A program made the translations under genes and the position numbers. From Serratia microhaemolytica (lineage in GTDB: Bacteria; Pseudomonadota; Gammaproteobacteria; Enterobacterales; Enterobacteriaceae): a stretch of DNA of 53,444 nt. Where the stretch lies: NCBI RefSeq assembly GCF_004011885.1, contig NZ_SBEF01000025.1:1-53444 (forward strand), in the 5' to 3' direction. Shown one piece after another: positions 1 to 8,512 of this stretch. Position 1 is the stretch's first letter, and every line of letters begins with the position of its first letter. Below the pieces are notes generated by a model. It did not search any database, had not been told where the DNA came from, and was given only the letters and a program-made list of their open reading frames with translations.

Positions 1-1652
1 GCCCCGGCAACGAAGAGATCTTCTGCGATGAACATGGCCGCATCCGCGTACAGTTCCGTTGGGATCGCTACGGCAACAGCGACGACCACAGCTCATGCTG
101 GATCCGCGTCAGCCAGCCGTGGGCAGGGCAAGGTTGGGGCATGATCGCCATCCCGCGCGTCGGCCAGGAAGTGGTGATCCACTTCCTGCACGGCGACCCG
201 GATCAACCGATAGTGACTGGGCGTACCTATCACGCGGTCAACCGCGCCGCGCTGAAACTGCCGATGGCGAAAACCCAGATGGTGCTGCGCAGCAAAACGC
301 ACAAAGGCGAAGGCTACAACGAACTACGTTTTGAAGATGCTAAGGGCATGGAAGGTCTATTCCTGCATGCCCAGCGCGACATGACCACCCAAGTGCGCAA
401 CAACCGGGTGACTGAAGTCGGCGCTAACCACATCGAAAAGGTGCAACAAAATCAGCAGATTGAAATTGGCCAACATTATCACTTCACCGCGCACGGCAAC
501 CACACCCTGACGGTTCAGGGCGATCAACGCACCGAGATCAACGGCCAACAGCAACGCACGGTACAACAGCTGCTGGAACTGGCCTCGGCGCGCGGTATTC
601 GGCTGGAGAGCGGCGCATCGGCACTGGAACTGCACGCCGATGGGCGTATCAGCCTACGCGGCAAAAACTTCAACCTCTACGCCACACACAACGGCCAGAT
701 CACCGCCAGCCAAGCGCTCGATCTCAACGATGAACAGCAGCTTGCCGAAGCCAGCCAGTGGATAAAAAATGCGTTTGCTGGCAAGCCATTAACGGTCGAA
801 ACCGGCGCCAATATCACACCGGAAGCGGCCGCCACGGCAAACACCACAACGGACGGCGAGCACAACCGCACTGAACCGGCACTGAGCACACTCAACAGCG
901 CAGCGGTGGGGCGATTACTGGCCGCCGGTGCGCTGTATCACCAAAACCCAGAGACCTTTGCCACTATCGCCGAACAGTTGGGCGGTGAAGCGCCAAAAGG
1001 GTTCAAACAAATATTGAACGAGCATACTGCCGGTAGCTTGATTGCACTTAGTGCTATGCTTGGGGTGGGCAAAGCTTCACGTGGACACTTGCAGTTCTTG
1101 GGGAAAATCAAGTCATTAACACCAGAAAAACATTCAGTAACACATAGAGAATCAACGAAAATTGGTGAATATCTTGATGACTTTAAACCATCTCCTACAC
1201 CGCTAGAGTTGGTTAAATATCAGGCAGGAAAAGCCCCAGAGGTTGCATATATTAGGCTGAACCATATCCTGTATGGCGAAGTTAAAACTCTCAAGGACGG
1301 CTCAAAAATTGCGTCAGGTGGTCATTATTTACGTGATCCTAATATCAAAATAGAGAAGCTGACAGGAGCGCCTGATATTAATGGTGTTTCGACTGGATAT
1401 ATTTCCGTTCGGGATCCTATTACAGGACTCTGGGTTAAAAAGAAAGCTCAAACCACCTTTTTTCCTGAGCACTGGTCAAAGCGTCAAACTGCTCAAGAAA
1501 TCGAAAATGCGTTTAAGAATTCTGAAAGAATCCCTAATACAGAAACCTGGAGTGGGAAATCATCTAGTGGATTAGAAATTCAAGGCTTTTATGGAAAGCC
1601 TGATGGCACTGGTGCAACAGCATGGCCTGTCTATTCTGGAAGGAAAAAATAA
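1..1652 (+). CDS. vgrG: T6SS spike protein VgrG with C-terminal EndoU-like toxin domain (5' partial)
   Basis: The reading frame is open from base 3, so the gp27-like N-terminus lies outside the window. The visible part starts in the VgrG OB-fold/gp5 region ([21 protein letters not shown], then [23 protein letters not shown]), followed by the beta-helix needle. From about base 1030 the sequence becomes AT-rich and leaves VgrG similarity. The C-terminal ~130 residues resemble bacterial EndoU ribonuclease toxins: a first His in NHILYGE (codon at 1263), a second in GGHY (codon at 1323), a Lys-rich WVKKK segment and the TFFPEHWS motif. VgrG tips the type VI needle and carries effectors into rival cells; EndoU toxins cleave RNA, probably tRNA. 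The stop overlaps the start of the next gene. VgrG identity is very secure; the EndoU call rests on motif recall. Confidence 0.88.
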   Translation, partial: PGNEEIFCDEHGRIRVQFRWDRYGNSDDHSSCWIRVSQPWAGQGWGMIAIPRVGQEVVIHFLHGDPDQPIVTGRTYHAVNRAALKLPMAKTQMVLRSKTHKGEGYNELRFEDAKGMEGLFLHAQRDMTTQVRNNRVTEVGANHIEKVQQNQQIEIGQHYHFTAHGNHTLTVQGDQRTEINGQQQRTVQQLLELASARGIRLESGASALELHADGRISLRGKNFNLYATHNGQITASQALDLNDEQQLAEASQWIKNAFAGKPLTVETGANITPEAAATANTTTDGEHNRTEPALSTLNSAAVGRLLAAGALYHQNPETFATIAEQLGGEAPKGFKQILNEHTAGSLIALSAMLGVGKASRGHLQFLGKIKSLTPEKHSVTHRESTKIGEYLDDFKPSPTPLELVKYQAGKAPEVAYIRLNHILYGEVKTLKDGSKIASGGHYLRDPNIKIEKLTGAPDINGVSTGYISVRDPITGLWVKKKAQTTFFPEHWSKRQTAQEIENAFKNSERIPNTETWSGKSSSGLEIQGFYGKPDGTGATAWPVYSGRKK

Positions 1653-2134
1653 TGTTGAGTGATAAAATTGTTTTTTGGTGGAATGAAAAAAGTAAGTCAT
1701 TTGTTCCTGTTGGGGGTGATGTAGGTAGTCACCTTAATCGAAAAATACTAAGGCATGGCACCACTGAGATTGCCGGATGGCTATCGAATGATATTCAGTA
1801 TAATATTCAATCAGTTGATATATGGATTGAAAATTTAACTGACTTAGCATCTGGAAAGAGCACTGATGGTAATTTTGGAATTGGCAATGCACATTGGGTG
1901 ATGGTGACACAAGACAAGGTTTTTATTGGCTGTGAATATGTTGAAGAACAGCAGGTTCTTTTAACCATTGAGCAAACACTGTATGTACTAGAGCAGTATC
2001 GTTCCTTTCTGACGGGATCTCATACAAAAGATCATCAACCAGAGCCAATAGATGTAGAGTATTTAGCTGAAGGTCGTGATGCTGTTAGACAATATGAAGC
2101 TTTAGAGGGGGCATACTGTTTGCCATATGAGTAA
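1652..2134 (+). CDS. Probable immunity protein to the VgrG EndoU-like toxin
   Basis: This 160-residue acidic, probably cytoplasmic protein starts at an ATG that shares one base with the VgrG stop (TAATG), so the two are translationally coupled. It has no signal peptide or membrane segment. Base composition is AT-rich, like the toxin tip and unlike the VgrG body, which fits a toxin-immunity cassette that moves as a unit. I do not recognise a named immunity family with certainty. The assignment rests on position, size and composition: the gene directly behind a polymorphic toxin almost always encodes its inhibitor, which binds the toxin in the producing cell and prevents self-killing. Confidence 0.7.
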   Translation: MLSDKIVFWWNEKSKSFVPVGGDVGSHLNRKILRHGTTEIAGWLSNDIQYNIQSVDIWIENLTDLASGKSTDGNFGIGNAHWVMVTQDKVFIGCEYVEEQQVLLTIEQTLYVLEQYRSFLTGSHTKDHQPEPIDVEYLAEGRDAVRQYEALEGAYCLPYE

Positions 2135-2281
2135 TATCGGATTTCATATGTTAAATTTGATTATTGCTACATCCTCAAATTTGTGATGAGTTTGTGTTGC
2201 ATGGTGGAAAAATAAGAGTAGGGCGGCGAAGCGCTAAGCACTTATCATGCTGATTACCAAGACCCGCGCTCTCAGAAGGTC

Positions 2282-2395
2282 ATCAGCCAGCTCTCAACCT
2301 TGGCCGATTTTGTCCTGGTGGTCGGTGATATTAAAGGCTTTGCCGAAGCGGAAGACACACTCGATTTTCTCGCCGCCGCCATCGGCGTGATCCCG
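2282..2395 (+). repeat. Pre-toxin direct repeat, copy A
   Basis: This 114-base segment recurs at 3283-3396 with 9 mismatches (about 92% identity), offset by 1001 bases. It encodes the conserved linker SQLSTLADFV..VGDIKGFAEAEDTLDFLAAAIG that precedes the variable toxin domain. Such shared linkers provide the homology by which toxin tips are swapped. Confidence 0.85.
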
Positions 2396-2821
2396 GTTGT
2401 CGGCGACGTCGCTGGCAAAGCGCTGAAAGCAGCGAAACAAGCACTGAAAAAAGGTGATGTCGCCGGGGCGTCGAAGTTGGTTAATCAGGCCAGTGAGGAG
2501 GTTTCGGCTGTCAGTTCATTGCAAGGTACTAGACTTAGAGAATATTATAGACAGGCGGAAAAATATGGACAAGACAAGGTTACCGCTTTGAAGAATGGAC
2601 GTTTTAGATTTTATGGCAATGTTACGCCAGCTAGAAAAGTGGGAGAAATGCTCGGTGCACGATTAGTGAGAGAATGGGATCCTAAAACTGGAAAATTTAG
2701 AACATGGTATGAAACATTGGATCATTCCGGAAATATTAGAAGTGTAGCCCCCAAGCCGGTAACGCATGACAAGAATCATCATATATTTGATATTAAGGGT
2801 AACTATCAAGGGAGAAGATAA
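2300..2821 (+). CDS. Orphan polymorphic-toxin C-terminal module (gene fragment)
   Basis: The frame opens at 2222 after a stop codon and runs to 2821; the only start-like codon near the beginning is TTG at 2300, without a convincing ribosome site. The first ~60 residues are a hydrophobic pre-toxin linker (VGDIKGFAEAEDTLDFLAAAIG, VIPVVGDVAGKALKAA) typical of T6SS VgrG/PAAR effectors. From about base 2510 composition turns AT-rich and a new domain of ~100 residues begins, with YYRQAEKYG, FYGNVTPARKVGEMLGARL, TWYETLDHSGNIRSV and a C-terminal HHIFDIKGNYQGRR. I do not recognise the toxin fold; paired His near the end would suit a nuclease, but that is a guess. It lacks a delivery domain, so it looks like a displaced toxin tip kept behind the active vgrG. 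Its immunity gene follows after three bases. Confidence 0.6.
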   Translation: MADFVLVVGDIKGFAEAEDTLDFLAAAIGVIPVVGDVAGKALKAAKQALKKGDVAGASKLVNQASEEVSAVSSLQGTRLREYYRQAEKYGQDKVTALKNGRFRFYGNVTPARKVGEMLGARLVREWDPKTGKFRTWYETLDHSGNIRSVAPKPVTHDKNHHIFDIKGNYQGRR

Positions 2822-2824
2822 AGT

Positions 2825-3085
2825 ATGAATACTATTCCAAGTAGAATGCAGCTTAAGGAAGTGATTCAAAAATTAAATGTTGGTATGCTGGAACGTTCAC
2901 AAGTGGCAAAATGGGCTTTTTCCATCATAGATGATGATAATATTAAGATAACAGACCAAGTTGTTTGGGATATTCTCGGATGTCTGGGCGCAGTGGATCT
3001 TCTATCAACAGATAATGAATATTTATATGGAAAAGATGATTTCATTTTTTGGATTAATAAAATAGACAACTCCCCTTCAAGTTAG
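2825..3085 (+). CDS. Small probable immunity protein for the orphan toxin
   Basis: This 86-residue protein starts at an ATG three bases after the toxin fragment stop. The pattern LKEVIQKLNVGMLERSQVAKWA, then VVWDILGCLGAVDLLSTD and a final YLYGKDDFIFWINKI, is one I associate with small proteins found behind Rhs, CdiA and VgrG toxins. It is acidic, has no membrane segment and is AT-rich. It appears intact although its toxin has lost the delivery domain, as expected if orphan immunity genes are kept to protect against sibling cells that still deploy the toxin. The immunity role is inferred from context. Confidence 0.65.
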   Translation: MNTIPSRMQLKEVIQKLNVGMLERSQVAKWAFSIIDDDNIKITDQVVWDILGCLGAVDLLSTDNEYLYGKDDFIFWINKIDNSPSS

Positions 3086-3159
3086 GAATTAATTGTAATA
3101 CTACTTTAGTTAAAGTTTTTTTCCGTGACTTGTTAGGAAACATAAATTCAATGAAATAA

Positions 3160-3405
3160 CCCCTTTGTGACGCAGGACAAACAGACGAGTGTGCATTTTT
3201 TGGCAACTCTACAGAACCGAAGGATGGCGAAATACTCGCCACTTGTAACAACGAGCACTACGTTCTATGCGCTGAAAAAGGGATCAGCCAGCTCTCAACC
3301 TTGGCCGATTTTGTCCCAGTAGCAGGCGATATTAAGGGCTTTGCTGAAGCGGAAGACACACTCGATTTTCTCGCTGCCGCCATCGGCGTGATCCCGAACG
3401 TGTAA
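3160..3405 (+). pseudogene. Decayed third toxin-module remnant
   Basis: An open frame with no start codon runs from a stop at 3157 to TAA at 3403-3405. It encodes a Cys-containing stretch (GEILATCNNEHYVLCAEKG) followed by the same pre-toxin linker as at 2282, then stops abruptly after VIPNV, where the other copy continues VIPVVGDVAG. No toxin domain follows. It is a fragment of an older effector gene. The stretch 3086-3647 holds no other gene. Confidence 0.6.
3283..3396 (+). repeat. Pre-toxin direct repeat, copy B
   Basis: This is the second copy of the 114-base linker at 2282-2395, differing at 9 positions, most of them clustered in the codons around FVPVAGD. It sits in the decayed remnant. 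Confidence 0.85.
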
Positions 3406-3458
3406 AAATGCACATTCGTGTATTTGTCCTGTGTCACCAGGAAAGGTGCTAGGCAATT

Positions 3459-3548
3459 CCCTCCCCTTATCAAGGAGAGGGTTAGGGGGTTAAAACATTT
3501 GATGACTTTGCAATAACTCCCTGCCAGCCTCCCCCTTCGCAGGGGGAG
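3459..3548. repeat. GC-rich paired-hairpin element, possibly a small mobile repeat
   Basis: Two G/C-rich hairpins lie about 45 bases apart: 3459-3481 (CCCTCCCCTT paired with AAGGAGAGGG, one mismatch) and 3529-3548 (CTCCCCC paired with GGGGGAG). Similar CTAG-containing flanks occur at both outer edges (GCTAGGCAATTCC and, on the other strand, TCTAGCTACTCC), suggesting degenerate terminal inverted repeats. It separates the toxin remnants from rpiA. Confidence 0.4.
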
Positions 3549-3647
3549 TAGCTAGACAATGCTTTTGCTGTGATGAGAGGAAGAGCATAAACACGCGAGC
3601 AGATTACATACTGTTTTTGGTTAAAAAACGTGCGTGCTCTTGCCCTG

Positions 3648-4307
3648 CTATTTCACCACTTTGACCACGCCGTTTGCTGTGCCGACCAAAGCAACATCTG
3701 CGGCGCGACGCGCAAACAGGCCAACAGTGACCACACCACTGATGCTGTTGATTTTATTTTCAAGATCAATCGCATCGATAATTTTTAGATTGTGTACATC
3801 CAAGATCACGTTGCCGTTATCTGTCACTACATGCTGACGATATTCTGGTAGACCACCCAATTTGACTAATTCACGCGCAACATAGGCACGTGCCATTGGG
3901 ATCACTTCCACCGGCAACGGAAATTTACCTAGAATATCAACCTGTTTGCTGGCGTCGACAATACAGATAAACTGTCTGGCAATCGCTGCAATGATTTTCT
4001 CGCGTGTAAGCGCAGCCCCTCCACCTTTGATCATCTGCATCTGGCGGTTGATCTCATCAGCACCATCAACATAAATATCCAGTGAATCGACTTCATTAGG
4101 GTCAAAAACGGTGATACCGAGGCTTTGTAACTTGGCGGTCGAGGCATCAGAACTTGAAACTGCCCCTTCAATTTGATGTTTGATCGAGCCTAGGGCATCG
4201 ATAAAGTGTGCAGCCGTGGAGCCAGTGCCGACACCGACAATGGTACCGGGTCTGACATACTCGAGCGCTGCCCAACCCACTGCTTTTTTCAGTTCATCCT
4301 GCGTCAT
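3648..4307 (-). CDS. rpiA: Ribose-5-phosphate isomerase A
   Basis: RpiA interconverts ribose 5-phosphate and ribulose 5-phosphate in the non-oxidative pentose phosphate pathway. The 219-residue length and N-terminus [18 protein letters not shown] match the enterobacterial enzyme. Visible motifs include [16 protein letters not shown] near residue 30, the DGADEI motif near residue 84 and [12 protein letters not shown] near residue 95, which together form the active site. Two ATG codons lie side by side (4308-4310 and 4305-4307); I chose the second to match the usual N-terminus. The gene stands alone: its usual Enterobacterales neighbours serA and argP are absent, so this is a rearrangement boundary. 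Confidence 0.96.
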   Translation of the reverse strand: MTQDELKKAVGWAALEYVRPGTIVGVGTGSTAAHFIDALGSIKHQIEGAVSSSDASTAKLQSLGITVFDPNEVDSLDIYVDGADEINRQMQMIKGGGAALTREKIIAAIARQFICIVDASKQVDILGKFPLPVEVIPMARAYVARELVKLGGLPEYRQHVVTDNGNVILDVHNLKIIDAIDLENKINSISGVVTVGLFARRAADVALVGTANGVVKVVK

Positions 4308-4470
4308 CATGTCTACATTATCTGTTTAGCGAACGGAGCGGCATTATATACCAGTTCTTGAACGAAGTGGCAGCCATGAGCCTCAACGATACAGAGCAGC
4401 GCGCTGATCCGGTGGCGATGGGTTGGCGAGACGGTAAAGCGGGGTGTGCGGGAATCGGCGGCTGTTTGAC

Positions 4471-4494
4471 AGTGAGGGGGCAATCCCCCCCACT
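4471..4494. repeat. G/C palindrome between typA and rpiA
   Basis: AGTG and five G, a CAAT loop, then a run of C and CACT form a strong hairpin just past the typA stop. It lacks a T tract on the minus strand, so it is a weak terminator candidate. Its core, read on the minus strand, closely resembles the hairpin after accA at 38159-38188. Confidence 0.45.
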
Positions 4495-4504
4495 CAGTGG
4501 CATA

Positions 4505-6328
4505 TTACAGATCTTTGCTACCACGGCTGGCACGTTTACGATCGTTTTCCGTTAGATGACGCTTGCGGATACGGATCGATTGTGGAGTGACTTCTACCAG
4601 TTCATCATCATCAATAAACTCCAGCGCCTGCTCCAGTGACATCTTGATCGGTGGCACCAGTGTCGTCGCTTCGTCAGTACCTGAAGCACGCATGTTGGTC
4701 AGTTTTTTTCCGGTTAAACAGTTCACGGTCAAATCATTTGAGCGTGAATGCATACCGATGATCTGTCCTTCATACACTTCAACACCGTGGCCGAGGAACA
4801 GTTTACCGCGATCTTGTAACCCGAACAGTGCAAAGGCAACCGCTTTGCCTTGACCATTCGAGATCAATACACCGTTTTGGCGTTGCCCCACTTCACCCGG
4901 GCGCACGTCGTCATAGTGGCTAAAGGTGGAGTAGAGTAAACCGGTACCGGAAGTCATGGTCATGAATTCGTTACGGAAGCCAATCAGTCCACGGCTGGGC
5001 ACCAGGTAGTCGAGACGCACCCGCCCTTTACCATCTGGATCCATACTCTTCAGATCAGCCTTGCGTTCACCCATCGCTTGCATCACTGCGCCTTGATGCT
5101 GATCTTCAATATCCAGCGTGACATTCTCGAATGGCTCCTGTTTGCGGCCATCGATTTCACGGAAGATCACTTTCGGGCGCGATACCGCCAGTTCAAAACC
5201 TTCACGACGCATGTTTTCGATCAATACCGAAAGATGCAGTTCACCACGCCCAGAGACCCGGAAAGCGTCGGCGTCATCAGTCTCTTCAACGCGCAGCGCT
5301 ACGTTATGTACCAACTCTTTGTTCAACCGTTCCAGGATCTGGCGCGAGGTGACATATTTCCCCTCTTTACCACAGAAAGGCGACGTGTTGACATTAAAGA
5401 ACATGCTGACAGTTGGCTCATCTACCGACAGCGCAGGAAGTGCTTCTACCGCATTCACATCACAGATAGTGTCAGAGATGTTCAGTTCACCCAAACCGGT
5501 AATGGCAATGATGTCGCCCGCTTCTGCAACGCCGGCATCAATACGCTCAAGTCCCATGTGAGTCAATACTTTACCGACTCGTCCGTTACGGGTTTTCCCT
5601 TCGTGATCGATGACGGTTACCGCTTGGTTAGGCTTGACTTTGCCACGCTTGATCCGACCAATACCGATCACACCAACATAGTTGTTGTAGTCTAACTGCG
5701 AGATCTGCATCTGGAATGGGGCATCCAGTTCAACCTTCGGTGCAGAGACATGATCGACGATCGCTTGGTAAAGCGGTGTCATGTCCGCTGCCATATCCTG
5801 GTGATCAGTGCCGGCAATCCCCAGTAACGCCGAGGCGTAGATAATCGGGAAATCGAGTTGTTCATCGGTAGCATCAAGGTTGACGAACAGATCAAATACT
5901 TGGTCTACCACCCAGTCAGGGCGTGCGCCAGGGCGGTCAACTTTATTGATCACCACGATGGGCTTCAATCCATTAGCAAACGCTTTTTTGGTCACAAAAC
6001 GCGTTTGTGGCATTGGGCCGTCCATCGCATCGACCACCAGCAACACCGAATCGACCATCGACATCACCCGCTCAACTTCACCGCCAAAATCGGCGTGTCC
6101 CGGGGTATCAACGATGTTGATGCGGTAATCTTTCCAGCTAATTGCGGTGTTCTTGGCAAGAATGGTGATGCCACGCTCTTTTTCCAGATCGTTCGAGTCC
6201 ATCACTCGTTCAGTGGTTTGCTCACGCTCCCCGAAGGTTCCAGATTGTTGTAGTAATTTGTCAACCAAGGTGGTTTTACCATGGTCAACGTGGGCAATAA
6301 TGGCGATGTTACGCAAATTTTCAATCAC
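4505..6328 (-). CDS. typA: Ribosome-associated GTPase TypA/BipA
   Basis: TypA is an EF-G-like translational GTPase that binds ribosomes and supports 50S assembly and stress or cold growth. The 607-residue product has the complete G domain: [15 protein letters not shown] (G1), RGITI (G2), DTPGHADF (G3) and NKVD (G4), all in the first 140 residues, then EF-G-like domains II, III and V and the TypA-specific C-terminal domain ending in [15 protein letters not shown]. Length equals the E. coli protein. It is divergent from glnA, as in other Enterobacterales. Confidence 0.97.
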   Translation of the reverse strand: MIENLRNIAIIAHVDHGKTTLVDKLLQQSGTFGEREQTTERVMDSNDLEKERGITILAKNTAISWKDYRINIVDTPGHADFGGEVERVMSMVDSVLLVVDAMDGPMPQTRFVTKKAFANGLKPIVVINKVDRPGARPDWVVDQVFDLFVNLDATDEQLDFPIIYASALLGIAGTDHQDMAADMTPLYQAIVDHVSAPKVELDAPFQMQISQLDYNNYVGVIGIGRIKRGKVKPNQAVTVIDHEGKTRNGRVGKVLTHMGLERIDAGVAEAGDIIAITGLGELNISDTICDVNAVEALPALSVDEPTVSMFFNVNTSPFCGKEGKYVTSRQILERLNKELVHNVALRVEETDDADAFRVSGRGELHLSVLIENMRREGFELAVSRPKVIFREIDGRKQEPFENVTLDIEDQHQGAVMQAMGERKADLKSMDPDGKGRVRLDYLVPSRGLIGFRNEFMTMTSGTGLLYSTFSHYDDVRPGEVGQRQNGVLISNGQGKAVAFALFGLQDRGKLFLGHGVEVYEGQIIGMHSRSNDLTVNCLTGKKLTNMRASGTDEATTLVPPIKMSLEQALEFIDDDELVEVTPQSIRIRKRHLTENDRKRASRGSKDL

Positions 6329-6509
6329 AGCTTTGTCTCAGGCGTTAGAAATAGCGCGCCATTGTACACGCATTAGGCAAGGGACTAAACAGGATCGCAC
6401 GTGTTGCTAATAATCCATGCTATTGCCTTGATAAAAGTGGAGCACCGTCAGTACAAACGGGCTGTTAATCTGGTTAACGCACCATCACGAGGCACAACAG
6501 CAGTACAAA

Positions 6510-6526
6510 TGCACTTTGATGGTGCA
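6510..6526 (+). promoter_or_regulatory. NtrC enhancer site upstream of glnA
   Basis: TGCACTTTGATGGTGCA fits the NtrC (GlnG) dyad consensus. It is centred about 110 bases upstream of the predicted glnAp2 start, the same spacing as in E. coli. A second, weaker match (CACCATCACGAGGC) lies around 6478-6494, near -140, again as in E. coli. Confidence 0.75.
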
Positions 6527-6599
6527 ACCATTTAGCTCTGGTAGCCTACGCTGTTACAGTAAGGCCGTGTCATTAGCCTGTTCTCCGCTACCAGCAGAG

Positions 6600-6617
6600 T
6601 TGGCACACTTTTCGCTT
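6600..6617 (+). promoter_or_regulatory. Sigma-54 promoter glnAp2
   Basis: TTGGCAC, five bases, then TTCGCTTT is nearly identical to the E. coli glnAp2 -24/-12 element. It lies 81-98 bases before the glnA start and downstream of the NtrC sites, so nitrogen limitation should activate glnA through phosphorylated NtrC and RpoN. Confidence 0.82.
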
Positions 6618-6697
6618 TACTATGCTTAACGTGCTAACCACCCAATAACACCGCGTTGTTCTGTGACAACGATAATGATAACTCGAGGAGAGTATGT

Positions 6698-8107
6698 ATG
6701 TCCGCTGAACATATTTTGACCATGCTAAGTGAGCATGAGGTTCAATTTGTCGATCTGCGTTTTACCGATACCAAGGGCAAAGAACAACACATCACGATCC
6801 CTGCTCACCAGGTTAATGAAGATTTTTTTGAAGAAGGCAAGATGTTCGACGGTTCTTCAATCGGTGGCTGGAAAGGGATCAACGAGTCCGATATGGTGCT
6901 GATGCCTGATGCCAGCACTGCGGTGTTAGATCCGTTCTTTGAACACCCCACACTGATCATCCGCTGTGACATCCTCGAGCCTGGCACTATGCAGGGCTAT
7001 GATCGTGACCCGCGTTCAATTTCAAAACGTGCTGAAGATTTTCTGCGTGCCTCCGGTATCGCTGATACCGTGCTGTTTGGCCCAGAGCCTGAATTCTTCC
7101 TGTTTGATGATATCCGTTTTGGTAGCAGCATCCGTGGTTCACACGTTGCTATCGACGATATTGAAGGTGCCTGGAATAGCAGCACGCAGTATGAGGGCGG
7201 TAACAAGGGCCACCGTCCAGCCGTGAAAGGGGGTTACTTCCCTGTGCCACCGGTTGACTCATCACAGGATATCCGTTCTGCGATGTGTTTGACGATGGAG
7301 CAGATGGGGCTGGTCGTTGAAGCACATCACCACGAAGTGGCTACCGCTGGGCAGAACGAAGTGGCAACACGCTTTAACACCATGACCAAAAAAGCGGATG
7401 AGATCCAGATCTATAAATATGTAGTACACAATGTGGCGCACGCTTTTGGTAAGACCGCAACCTTTATGCCAAAACCGATGTTTGGTGATAATGGTTCCGG
7501 TATGCACTGTCATATGTCGCTGGCAAAAAATGGCGTTAACCTGTTTGCTGGTGATAAATATGGCGGTTTGTCGGAGACTGCGCTGTTCTATATTGGCGGC
7601 ATTATTAAACACGCCAAAGCAATTAATGCCCTGGCTAACCCGACGACCAATTCCTATAAGCGCTTAGTGCCCGGTTATGAAGCACCGGTGATGTTGGCGT
7701 ATTCTGCGCGTAACCGCTCTGCTTCTATCCGTATTCCGGTGGTGGCTAACCCGAAAGCACGCCGTATTGAGGCTCGTTTCCCCGATCCAGCAGCCAACCC
7801 TTATCTCTGTTTTGCCGCACTGCTCATGGCGGGTCTGGATGGCATCATTAATAAGATCCACCCTGGTGATGCGATGGATAAGAATCTCTACGATCTGCCG
7901 CCAGAAGAAGAAGCGGTGATCCCGAAAGTCGCGGGTTCGCTCGATGAAGCGATGGCGGCGCTGAATGAAGATCGCGCATTCCTTACTCGTGGTGGTGTCT
8001 TCACGGATGATGCAATTGATGCTTATATCGAGTTACGTAGAGAAGAGATGGATCGGGTACGTATGACACCACACCCAGTCGAGTTCGAACTTTACTATAG
8101 CGTGTAA
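6698..8107 (+). CDS. glnA: Glutamine synthetase, type I
   Basis: GlnA makes glutamine from glutamate, ammonia and ATP as a cytoplasmic dodecamer. Start ATG at 6698 ([10 protein letters not shown]) is preceded by GAGGAGAG and gives 469 residues, the standard enterobacterial length; the open frame 14 codons further upstream is not needed. Signatures seen: [45 protein letters not shown], the [17 protein letters not shown] loop, and NLYDLPPEE containing the tyrosine adenylylated by GlnE. Expression should follow the sigma-54/NtrC region upstream. Unusually, glnL and glnG (NtrB/NtrC) do not follow; an efflux operon does instead. Confidence 0.98.
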   Translation: MSAEHILTMLSEHEVQFVDLRFTDTKGKEQHITIPAHQVNEDFFEEGKMFDGSSIGGWKGINESDMVLMPDASTAVLDPFFEHPTLIIRCDILEPGTMQGYDRDPRSISKRAEDFLRASGIADTVLFGPEPEFFLFDDIRFGSSIRGSHVAIDDIEGAWNSSTQYEGGNKGHRPAVKGGYFPVPPVDSSQDIRSAMCLTMEQMGLVVEAHHHEVATAGQNEVATRFNTMTKKADEIQIYKYVVHNVAHAFGKTATFMPKPMFGDNGSGMHCHMSLAKNGVNLFAGDKYGGLSETALFYIGGIIKHAKAINALANPTTNSYKRLVPGYEAPVMLAYSARNRSASIRIPVVANPKARRIEARFPDPAANPYLCFAALLMAGLDGIINKIHPGDAMDKNLYDLPPEEEAVIPKVAGSLDEAMAALNEDRAFLTRGGVFTDDAIDAYIELRREEMDRVRMTPHPVEFELYYSV

Positions 8108-8120
8108 CTGAGTATCTCCA

Positions 8121-8177
8121 GCACGGTGGTTGATGTTGCTAAGTTAATTGTCCAATAACAGTTACCAAGCACCGTGC
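8121..8177 (+). other. Structured glnA 3' untranslated region
   Basis: GCACGGTG at 8121-8128 pairs perfectly with CACCGTGC at 8170-8177, and the stem extends a few more bases with one mismatch. It starts 13 bases after the glnA stop and ends before the terminator at 8262. In E. coli and Salmonella the glnA 3' end yields the sRNA GlnZ; whether this one does is inference. Confidence 0.35.
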
Positions 8178-8261
8178 CACAGTTCACACCCACCTGATAT
8201 GCTGATCGATAACCTATCAGGCTACTGGGTCATCTTGCTGTTTTGCCGTGGAATCATTCCC

Positions 8262-8286
8262 GCCCATCTTACGATGGGCTTTTTTT
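8262..8286 (+). terminator. Rho-independent terminator downstream of glnA
   Basis: GCCCATC, TTAC loop, GATGGGC, then seven T. It ends the glnA transcript about 155 bases after the stop. The AT-rich stretch 8287-8512 holds no gene and presumably contains the efflux operon promoter, which I cannot place. Confidence 0.88.
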
Positions 8287-8512
8287 GTTCTCTGTATTTT
8301 ATCCCTTGCAAAATAGATCACAAAGAGGTTATAAATTAACCACTGATGTACATTTTTCCTAGCGCTCACTAAGCAGCACTTGCTCTGTAAAAATAATTCT
8401 CTATTCACTGTAAGCTTTCTTTTCTTTATCATTTCTTAATATATTCTTGATATTCTCTTGTCGGAAAAATGTTCGAATATCCATCTATTTCACACTAAAA
8501 GGTTGAAAACTG

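Noticed and set aside
5078-5695. 205-codon open frame opposite typA
   Set aside because: It lies wholly inside the conserved typA gene on the other strand, has no family resemblance and reflects codon bias of typA.
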